From positions 22,501-59,859 of the forward strand of contig ADNK01001682.1 in NCBI GenBank assembly GCA_000320545.1: 37,359 nt of DNA, written 5' to 3'. The notes beneath the pieces were generated by a model. The model had not been told where the DNA came from. It ran no database searches and was given only the letters and a program-made list of their open reading frames with translations. This document shows positions 22,301 to 32,400 of this stretch, in pieces. This stretch comes from Bigelowiella natans CCMP2755. Its lineage: Eukaryota; Cercozoa; Chlorarachniophyceae. The first letter of the stretch is position 1; every line of letters starts with the position of its first letter. A program made the position numbers and the translations under genes.

Positions 22301-25300
22301 TAATGAATGAGATTGAATTTTTTTCAATACCAAATCAGGGTTTCTCCTTGCATTCCCAGCTGACTCAACCCTTGTAACAAGAATACCCCAGAGGAACCGT
22401 ATTGCTAGTTGAGGAGATCGGTGTGCGTGAAGTATGTTCCTGACACGAACCTCTGGAGCCTGGGCGGGTATATGGAGTATGCAGTAAATACATTAGCATG
22501 TACTTGTGAAGTTGAGAGATCAAAACCTGGACTCCGATTGATTTTGCCGATTCGAATACAAGAGTAAGGTTTTCTTGCATGCTCGTGATCGTCAATATCT
22601 GCTCGTCGTTTTTAGAGTTAAGGAAACTATTTGGGGATGCAATAGGTTAGAACCTTCCTCTCCGAATTTGCTGGAGAAGCCCTACTCCCGAAGAAACCCT
22701 AGAATAGAGATAAACAAATTTAACTTTTTCTAGAACAAGTAACTGACTGAATGTACAACCCTTTGGTTGAAAGGATTGTGATCTGGGTCATGCCAATGTG
22801 ACGTGTTCAAAGCACGCGTGTCAATAGTGCCTAAAAAATATAGATGTTATGAATATACTTTCTTTCAGAGATTGTAATTGCCAATGTACCCGGAATTGCA
22901 TGGTTAATGAAAGCAGCCAGGATCAAGCCATCTATCAATTTATTTTATAAGACCTTTCACAATTGAGTGCATCATTTATCTTACCAGAAAGCTTCTGAAT
23001 CAGGTCATCCCCTGAAAACCAAAACTGTAAGGCATTCTGACCATTCGGTTGGTCTGTCCTTCTGGCGACTATTTAGATTATGAACTAAAACCTTCTGTAT
23101 TTAGTGGGAGCAGGTTTGCATTTTTTAGCATCGTCGTTTCAGCGGCATCAGAAAGGGCGGCATTGAGATAAATAGCTGCAATGAAAACAAGATATAAAAA
23201 TATGATCCGGCAACGAAACTTCGTCATCGGTCACCTAGAGCTGTGACATGCATTTGCAGCCCTTGAGACAGGGATGTCTTTGGCCGTGGTAAAGGTCGTT
23301 CAGACGCACTTGAACTCTGTAAATAGCGCGCATGTAAGTTAACTACAACTATCAAAATGCTGAAGTAGTTTTCAAAACCCTTTGTGATAGCTTTATGTTG
23401 TTCTGAAACATGGATGAGAAACTTTAGCAATATGGGCAATACAAAATATGTAGAAGATTTGAGAAACCTTTGGTGTTTGGTTTACGACCAAGGGAGTAGG
23501 GAGGGGCTTTCTCTAATGATGGAATAATAAGATATATATTAAGCAAATCCTTTTATAAGAAGTAATTTTATAGTTTTAACTTACAGATGTTATGCCCATT
23601 CTCTTGCGTAACAACCTCAAAAGCTCTTCAGTGAGCGCCTAGTCCGTTACAGTGGTGATGTTAATACTTAAGAGACTATTTCAAGAATACGCATGAGTTT
23701 ATACCTGGCATTTCGGTAAGGTAGATAGAGCTATCTTTGGAACGTTATCAATAACGTGTTGAATATGCCTGAAATGTACAAGAGTTGATATTATCTTTCG
23801 GAAGGGCCAATATGTAGTTCTATGGGAAACTACTCATGATAGTCCTTGCTTTCGTCAGCACTGTGCTTCTTCTCAATTTTTGGAGCTGTAGGAGGCTTTC
23901 GCATCATATTTTTTAGTTCCTCCGTTTTTTCCTTTTACAAATTAGAATTTACATATATGACAGCAAAATCGAATCCGAGCATTTACTTTATTTGAATAAA
24001 AGTCTTTCAGGCGATCAAGGCCTCCAACACTCTGAATGCAGTAAATAATGTCATCATTTAATTCTTGGATAAGTTAACGCAAACAATACTCTTGGAGAGT
24101 GCGAAATTGCCCGTGCCCTTCCCTCAGATGGGATTCCTTTTTTTAACTCTACTTCAGGTACAGATGATCGTTTTCCTCCTTTCCCTTTCAACAAGTAATC
24201 AACATATTACATTACAAGCTAGTTGACCACAACCAACTTTACCCTTTCGAATTGTGGAAAGAAGCTTTTTTGCTGCATGCGTCCTTGCCATGTAACTGGT
24301 CAACAAAAAGTTTCCATACGTGACGATATATTTTCACTTGTAGTAAAGTTCAACCAAAATTGTTATTTCACTTAGTATAAATTAAAAACCTTGCGATTTG
24401 CTGAGATTCGGAACTATTCCACCTACGATGTTTCCCTTCCGATTTGGTACCTTGATTGCAAAGGAATTCAATGTAGCATAACTACCATAGCAAGTGCTCG
24501 TTTCGTCAGTGATTGCAATAGTTTATGTTCTATGTATAGCAGACCCTCTTGAGTTTGAGAATTCGTTTCTGAAAAGTTGGTAGTACTGTATTTTTTGGCT
24601 GTTCCTTAAAAAATGGGTTTATAAAGTTCATCTGCAAAAACCATTTGAGGAAGGAGTGTGATAAACCTGCAGAGTGACTACTACGTAGAATCCCTTCTAC
24701 TGGCATATCCCATGCAAGTGGCCGGCCTTCTGTCGCATCTCGCATGTTAAGTCTGGGTGGTATTTACAGTTAACATAGCAGGGCTTTGAGTTGTCGCAAC
24801 TTACTTTTCATTTAATGACGCGATAATTTTTTCCTTTGCCTTGACTTCCAATGCCGCCTCTACATCCGAATAACTAGAAATCAATAATAGATGAAATGGG
24901 AGCATAGTTGAAAGTTGACCAAATAGCTTTCGGGTGGCGACTTTGTTCTTTTTTTCTTCGCTGTCTACAATATAAAAGTTAGTGTCAAAGAGTTCTATGA
25001 TGAAGTTCAAACGTCGATACCTAGCTGCTCTTGTAGTTCCCGTGCCTTACGTTTAAGCTTCATTCCATCCATTAATTCTGGTTCGGGGAAATATTTCTTA
25101 GTGACAGACCAATTGAGCTATAAATTATCCACCTGATGACTTTGCAAGTTTATTCATAAACGCGGACCTATCGTGGTATTAACTCAGCTCATGCTCTTTT
25201 CCGATGGCTCTCATGCTATTTCAGAAATATAATATATATATATATATATATATATCACCTTCTTTCTCTACTTGTAGTATTCAACTCTTTCAAGCGGTTT

Positions 25301-27855
25301 TCTTGTTCATTAAGCTTTTTGCTAAGAGCTTCATTATGACGTTGCTCCAATTCGAGTGATTCAATGGTCTCTAAGTGCACTTTGTTCAGATCGAAGTTCT
25401 TCATTGTCAGTGTTCGAACGTGCTCAGTCACGCTGAAATATTGCAAACAGTTAATAGGTAAATTGTTTCAATTTACCTGAATATTAGATCCTACCTCATG
25501 TTCCTTTGTTCTAGCTCATCAACCTTGGATTGCCATTCCTTTTTTTTCAATATTCTTTTGATGAGTATGGTATCGCTTACTCTTGCATTCAAGGCAAAAA
25601 GACATCTCATTTATTAATTAACCCTATACATTTTGCAAGACCTGTACTTCGTCCTCAAGGGCTGAACAATCAGCGACAGAATTTGTAAGTCTTGCCTCTA
25701 AGTTTGTGTTCTCAATTTCAAGTCGCTTTCCAAATCGAGTGAGTACAGCATATTTTCTCTCCATGGTTTTAATATGCTCTAAAGCAGTCTCAAACTTTGT
25801 TCGAAGATGTCCAAGCTGGGTTTATTCAAATATATAATTACTCAAAACATTTTGTTTCCGCCATAGCTGTTATAACATTAAAAAAAAGAACCTCGTCTGC
25901 TCCACTGCTCATACTATTCCTCCTAGAAGGCTGACGTGAGTCGAAAGCAGCTGAAACCTACAGTCATTCGGCTATGATTAATTAATCAGTGAATCATATT
26001 CTAAAAGCGTCCGACGTTGTTCCCCAAGTCCTCGTGGAAAAACGAAACAGCGTCTAAAGCTTCGGCGGAAGTCTTTTCTCTTCCCTCGTCCTAAGGTAAG
26101 AATAGTTCTCATCTGTCACTAAAAAAGGGTCTACATGAATTACCCCTTCCCTTCGAAGCGTATGTTTTGACCCGACACTGTCTCCCTCTCCTATAATTAT
26201 ATTTATGAGTCTACAAGGTGTCTTGAGGAATATGCTGTAGAGAAGCAGAGGATAAACTCGTTCTTTAATACCTTTCTCTTGGAGCTTGTGCATATCTAAA
26301 ACAAATGACCAAAAAAAATTAGGCAGCAGCAATGCTTTCGAGGAAGGACATCATACCAAGTCGGTCTTGTTCACGGCTGAATACATATTTTTTATCAACT
26401 CCACTAACAGGCGTAAGTCCCGTGGAATTTATAGGCTGAATTCCGCTTTCAGTCTCAGTAAGAGGTATTCCGTTATGAAACTTCATGCTTCCACGCCCTC
26501 TAAGCTGGCATAGTTACATAAATAAAGTCAGCACACAACACAATTTCAATAGTAACTCCAACCGCTTCGAGCATCGGGTCTCTGAATGTGCTCCTTGGAG
26601 TCTCAGAATACTTCAGTGTCGTACCACCAGCGTCACTTCGTGCGTCAAGGGCTCGTGGTGTGTCGGCAGGAAAGGATACGTTTTGACTAAATTTTGTAGT
26701 TAATGTAAGGATTTTACCAATAATACAACGATGGAGATTGCACCTATTTATGGACATCTTTCGGTTCCGTGGCACAGTGGGCATCGGTGGTGGTGCTACA
26801 AAAGGCCTGGGATGAAGTCGATATTAAGAACAAAAAATCAATATATTTGACATAGTTATGTGTGTTACTAACTTACTTTTCATTTTGTTGCCAGTCATTC
26901 AATGTGCTCTCAGAAACTTTGGAACTGATTCATAGACTAATTTTCAGTGCGATTTGGAAGTGTTGAGATAAATCTCACATTTCACCTAGAAATAAAGAAA
27001 TCGAATCCCTCGTAAAAGTCCTCAAATACTATTTTACCGGTCTGAAGATAAACTAGTGAACATGATATTTTCGCAAGCAAAGTCATGCGACTTAACTTAC
27101 ATCGGAAGGACTTATCTTCTCGCGAATATTTTGCAAGTCTTCTTCAGTGCCACCGGTCATCAAAGGAGCAAGTTGATTCATACTAAGAGGAGAGCATATG
27201 AATTGGGATACAAGGGACTGAATAAAGGCAAAATCTACTGACGTTATATATCCCTTTCTCTCAACATCCAATTTATCAAATAGCTCTCGTACAACGTTGT
27301 ACCTATATTTTAATAAAACATTTTTTCACAAACATGTTAGATAGCTGAATTCATTTTTTCCATTTTTACTCTTCTCCTCGGTGATAGGACCTAAACACAA
27401 TATATTAATTATCTGCGGTGAAGCATCATTTCAGTTAATCCTACTTAGCTTCCTCTTCTTCTTCTAATTTTGCCATTGTGTCCATCTCCTTTAGTTTGCA
27501 TAACCGTATTTCAAAATTTTCAAACTATTTTAACTATGAAGTTTATTATTCAGACCTCATTACACCGAGCTTCCATCAAATGATTGCATATCTCCTTAAA
27601 CTCACGCAGATTCACTCCATTGCTGGTCTTCCCTTCCCATAACTCCTTAATTTGTCTCTGCATATCCTCATTCGGAAGCCATCGTGTAACCTGTCATGTG
27701 ACAATAACTCAACTTTCTGAATGCATCAGAGAGCGGTGAGAAGTCAGTAGAATTGACATGCCAAGTATCACTCATACTTCCTCAATGCTGACAAGCCCAT
27801 CTTGGTCCTCATCCAGTTGATTGAATATTGTTCGAAAATTTTCTGAATTGTCCAT
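19391..27855 (-). CDS. EF-hand / coiled-coil / fimbrin-type calponin-homology protein
   Basis: ATG is at 27855. Phase-consistent exons: 27855-27778, 27690-27556, 27524-27445, 27390-27370, 27302-27101, 27041-26986, 26924-26877, 26806-26744, 26686-26563, 26504-26357, 26295-26272; later 25957-25892, 25815 to about 25650, 25432-25259, 23931-23834, 23768-23705, 23638-23585, 23512-23468, 23316-23235, 23175-23092, 23011-22985, 22931-22890, 22830-22760, 22598-22527, 20947(?)-20881, 20527-20454, 20399-20331, 20268-20218, 19651-19391. EF-hands: 'DEDQDGLVSIEE' and a degenerate 'DVERKGYITSVDF'. A Pro/Ser linker precedes a long coiled coil ('EHIKTMERKYAVLTRFGKR', 'NEALSKKLNEQENRLKEL'). CH1: 'IYLNAALSDAAETT', 'DGLILAAFINHAIPGTID', 'LVFESAKSIG'. 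CH3: 'ERAFRMWINSIGLK', 'NKFKKISNCN', 'LTLALVWQMMRHH'. CH4: 'IDWDLV', 'ISVSRKLGATVFLLPEDI'. Fimbrins bundle F-actin under Ca2+ control. Exons at 26.2-26.0, 24.7-24.0 and 22.5-21 kb (including CH2) were not resolved. One gene is favoured, because six successive junctions from the linker into CH1 keep phase. Confidence 0.82.
25231..25255. repeat. TA microsatellite
   Basis: A short TA tract lies directly after the donor of exon 25432-25259; it is the only clear microsatellite in the fimbrin-like gene. Confidence 0.8.
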
Positions 27856-28131
27856 GATGACAGAACTCGCTGGTGAAATCGAACCGAAGGTTTCGAGTTG
27901 TGTTCCCCTGCCCCCGGTGTCCCTGTGTTCAAAAGCTTCAGGCGATTTTTCCGGGCTTCGTTCTTAAGGAGTAATTGACTTGGAAACCCAATGCAATTTG
28001 CAACAGCGACATCAACATTTTCAACCTTTTGAGAGCAAGTAGAAATCCCATTATGAAATGAAAACTTTTCGGGCGTTGCGCCATTGTGTGGTGCTCTCCA
28101 CTGAGCTGCGCTGGGAAAAACCGCTCGGATA
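27856..28131. promoter_or_regulatory. Upstream region of the fimbrin-like gene
   Basis: This is 5' flank on the minus strand with no clear TATA box and no supported exon. It ends where the TA-depleted DNA starts. Confidence 0.35.
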
Positions 28132-29079
28132 GTGTCGATTTTTGGCCCAAAATTACAGAGGAAAGCGGCACATTGCTGCTCAAAACAGGCAGTGGAAAAT
28201 GCACCCTTTGTGTCCCTACGTCATCATGATTGTTCAAATTGTCAGCAGCCAAGGCCAAGCCAAAAATTCCCTTTTTTTTTTGGTGCTTCGTTTGCCTCCA
28301 GAAACGTGTTCCAATTCAATCTGGCGACTGCTGCACAAGAGGCAAATCGCCTCTCAGACTCTCAGAGCCTCTCTCCCCCTGCTGTCTCTCCCCCCTGGCC
28401 TTCTTCTCAACGGTGTTTGCAGACCAGTCTGTGCAAAGCGAGCGAGTGGTGCAAAGTGCACTTTGAAACACTTTGGACTCAAACCCGATGTGCAATGCAA
28501 ACGTGCAATGCGCCGCGCTTCACAGCTGGACGGTGCGGTGTTTCAAACTCACTCACGTGTTTCACGAAGCACGCTTGGAATGTGAATGCGCCGCTGAACT
28601 TGGGCGACTTGGAGGGACTGCCTCGTGGAAGAAAACGAACAACCCTTTCTGGCTTTGTCGCAAGTGTGGGTGGTCGCACTCTGGATTTTCTTGGCGACTT
28701 TGCACTCCTTGCCAGCCTGAGGACGGCGCGGGTCCCGTTTCGCTGGTCAGGTTGGCACTCACTTCGTTGTGTTGGTTGGGTGTTGGGGACTTTTGAACAG
28801 TGCCCTGTTCACAACGCAAACTTTGGCACGCTTCGATTGAGTGGACAAAGTCCGGGCCATCGACTCCAACTGGCCAAGCTAGCAAGTGCGCCAGCTGGCT
28901 GGCTGGGCCAGCGCACCACTGGACTGGAGCACTGGAGCACGCCACGTCAACGCGCCCCGACGACTTCACACTGAACTGGTGATCGTGACTTCACCCAATC
29001 AGTGCGTGCAAACGAAACCAATGCCTCCTCAATCACAAGGAGATCCATCAATACGCACTTCAACACCAAGCGAGGACGT
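28132..29079. other. TA-dinucleotide-depleted DNA, left part
   Basis: Reading the text, TA occurs only at about 28132, 28154, 28217, 28880 and 29052; 28219-28879 has none. The block is rich in TTTG, CACT and TGG words. With TAA and TAG almost absent, long open frames appear on both strands (plus 28132-28974, minus 28969-28562). These show no domains and should not be taken as genes. The block resumes after the retrotransposon at 34446. Confidence 0.75.
29076..29079. other. Target-site duplication (left), ACGT
   Basis: ACGT immediately precedes the LTR terminus TG and is repeated at 34442-34445 after the other LTR. A 4-bp duplication is within the range made by Ty3/gypsy integrases. Confidence 0.8.
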
Positions 29080-29405
29080 TGTTGCGCGTAAGGTGTTCAC
29101 AGGCCGAGGCGCTACGTGCACAAGTAGGCAGGGGGGGGGAAAGGCACGTTTGCTTCCTTTTGAAGAGTTGTGTTTATTTTTATTAAAGATTATATTTTTA
29201 TTAAATCGTGCACTGCGTAATCATTCGCGAAGCTTTCGCGAATGCCGCCGCACGTGGGGCAGCACACTTCCGGTGTGCTGCCATGAGTCCCGCCGGAACC
29301 CACGTGCCTATGCTGTATTAATATCTACGTTATCTATATTCTATATCCGCGACAACCCCTTTGTTGTCGCACGTGACTTGTGCCCGCGTAGTGGTACGCG
29401 CTACA
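29080..29405 (-). repeat. 3' LTR (left copy on plus strand)
   Basis: 326 bp, beginning TGTTGCGCG and ending GCTACA on plus. On the transcribed strand it contains an AT-rich TATA-like stretch (about 29330-29346) and AATAAA (about 29170-29180), suitable as promoter and polyadenylation signals. Three perfect inverted repeats lie at 29222-29244, 29259-29281 and 29349-29370. Confidence 0.95.
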
Positions 29406-29415
29406 CCTCCCCCAA
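29406..29415 (-). other. Polypurine tract
   Basis: TTGGGGGAGG on the minus strand directly abuts the TG of the 3' LTR, the expected place for the plus-strand DNA primer. Confidence 0.8.
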
Positions 29416-29456
29416 GTCACGTTGCTCCTTCCTTCCTTCCTTATTCCCTTAGACCT

Positions 29457-32400
29457 TCATCGCTTTCGGAACTTCACCAACCACCAGGTAATAGATTCCT
29501 CTCTAACCTTATCTCCTTTGTCGCTTACCCAGAACTCACCTTCGTCCTTAGGTTCGTGTCCATACCAGCCCTCTGCATCAAGGTCCCCCAGGACCTTATA
29601 CCAGTGCTCAAAGGGTAAGTCGGGAACAGCTAGGTAGAGTAGCTGATATTTTCCGTCCTTTATTTTCATAGCTACCCTCTCCATATTTCGTAATCCAGGG
29701 TAGCCTAGATAGACAATCTTCATGCGCCAATCGTCGTTCACCCTGACCTTATTGTTTCCATATTCCACATCGAACTTAGGTCGGGGTCCTAAACAAGGCA
29801 TTGCTCGCTCCCACACAGTAGGGTTTACTTTAACATCCTCTAGGAGCTTCTCACCGATATCATAATTCTTTAGGTGACTGATGTGGCGCAAGGTGACCCT
29901 GTTCCCATCATAGATGTAGTACTGCTTCCTCCCCTTCCTCTCGGTAACCTTTGCAACGCCACCCCAGAAGGGGTCTTGTTTATTTCTCGATCTCAGATTT
30001 ACCTTGGCCCTAACATACTGTCCTTCCTTTAGAACTCGGCCATCGTACGGGACCTTCTCGTCTTCGCTCTCGGTATCGTCGTCGTTGTCGTCGCCTTCTT
30101 CCCTCTCCTTATCCTTGATACCTCCCCCAGACGTGAAGGTGTCGTTTACTAACCCTTGTATCTTGTCTGGTGTGGTGCTATTTATCCTGCTTAGGTTGGC
30201 CAAGGTGCGGTGGAGTCGCTCTACCTTGGAGTTGGACTGGGCATAGTATACAGGTGAGGCATCAATATTAGGGTGTGGTAGCTGTAGAAGAGAGGTCTCA
30301 TTATCCACATGTAACTTCTTTGGTATCTTGTTTATGCTAACTTCATCAGGGATAGCCTGGAGCTCAGACTCCCAGGTACGGTAGCAGTTAGTAAGCCTCT
30401 GCTTATATAAGCCTTTGTTCTTCTTAGCAACGTTGACCTTGATAATCTTTTTAACCCAGCACTTTCCAGTGGCCACATCAACGAAGGTAAGGTAGTGATA
30501 GCCATCGTACTTATAAACATCAATTTGCACGATATCTAAGAAGTTCCTTGCTTTGATTTTCTTAGATGCACGGCTCTTGCTGGACTCCTTGGTGGCGACG
30601 CCTGCCGCCTTCAAGCTGGAGCACCTGCAGCCACGCAGGTATGTCCTTATCTCTTTTAGCTTGTAGGGCCAGTAGTAATGGTAGAGTAGAGCAGTGATAT
30701 GGTTTTCTCCTACGTGTGCAGGTCCATGGGCGGTAAAGAGAAGGGCTCCCCTGGTCCGCCGTGGCACGTAGGTACGCCTAACATTATTAGTGTATACATA
30801 TATCCTATCACTAAGTACCTCATGCTTGTGTTTGTATTTATCCAGGTGTTCTTGAAGGTGCTGGAGCTCCTCTGGCTCAGGCAGGAAGTCGCCGTCCTCG
30901 AAGGTAATCGCGTTAACCATAGGGGTGACCTGGGTAGGGACTTTCTTTTCGAACAGCCTGCTGAAATAGTCAGCAAGCTGCTTGTCTCCTGGTGCGTAGA
31001 CCACTGTCCTCTTGTCCCTAAACTCTTCCGTGTCCGCCCTCATAGCTGCATACTCATCGTTAGGCGCTTCGAGCTTGCGGTCGATGCCTAGGAGGGGCTT
31101 GTGGTCAGTCATTAAGGTGAAGCTGGGCACCGACAGCAGGTAGTATCTTAGTTTCCTCTGCGCCTCAGTCATGGCTTTATACTCTCCTTTTGTAGGGCTG
31201 TACTTGGCCTCAGCTGCTGTGCAGGCCCTGCCCCACACCCGTATGATCTGCTGGTCTTGGGTAAGTACAGCAGCCATACCTAGCTTAGACCAGTCTGTCC
31301 ATAGGGTAGCTGGTCTAGTAGTGTCTAGCTTAGCATTCAATAGGGTGTTGCTGCATAACTTTATTAGGTTATCGAAGTGGGCATCAAGGCCAGCCTTGGC
31401 CCACACCTTAGCGAAGCTGAGGCCTACAGAGTTCTCCTTCCGGTAAGCAGTAGTAAAAGCAGCTGCAGTCCTAGCGTAGGTAGGGGAGAACCTACGTAGT
31501 ATCCAAGCTGCAGTCTGCAAGAATGACTTTAACTCCTTTGCATTCTTAGGTTTAGGGGCTTGCTGTAGTGCTGCTACTTTCTCGGGGTTTGGGGTGATGC
31601 GGCCTTGCTCCAGGTAATATCCACACCACTTGATTCTTGTAGCTAGGAATGTACACTTCTGCAGTCTAATAGTAAAACCGAAGTGTGCAAACCTAATAAA
31701 TATATTTTCCAGGAGGAAGATCTGAGCGACGACTGTGTTGGTACATATTATGTCATCATCCACATACACAAACACAAACACCCACAACACAGACGCCATC
31801 CCATCATGTGTGTATGCCCTGTAGTTCTGACTACTGAACGCATCCCCTGATATGCTTAGGCCGTAAGGGAATACGACGAAGTGCCACTTCCTGTGCCTGC
31901 TGGAGAACGCGGTAATGGGGCGGGAGGTTTTGTGGATGGGTGTCTGCATGTATGATTCATTTTTATCTAGGGAAGAGTAGTATTTGTATCCTATGACGTG
32001 TTCAATAACGTCATCTATCCTTGGTGTAGGTGTCTGGATCCTCTTTATTACTCGGTTGTGGCGGATGAAGTTGTGCGCCAGGCGGAAGAAAGGGTAAGTA
32101 GGTTTCTTAGCTAGCACATGTCTCACGTTCCATGGTGAGTTGCTTGGCTCTATCTTCCCTTCCTTTGCCCATTCATTGATCTGCCACTCTATCTTTTCCC
32201 AGTCCGCTTCCGGTCGCCTATGTTCTGGGTCATTGATGATGCACTCTTCGTATCCCTTCTTTAGCTCGATCTTTACTGGGGTAAGCTTGCTGGAGGGCTT
32301 CGTCGTCGGCTTGGTGATGTCAGAGTACTTCTCGTTTAATATTTTATTAATGTACTTTTTGCCTTTGTCGATATCCCAATCATCAGCTGGGGGGGTCTTG

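Noticed and set aside
28132-28974. 280-codon plus-strand frame, with an overlapping minus frame 28969-28562
   Set aside because: Both follow from the near absence of TA, which removes TAA and TAG stops on both strands; no domain, no consistent splice context.
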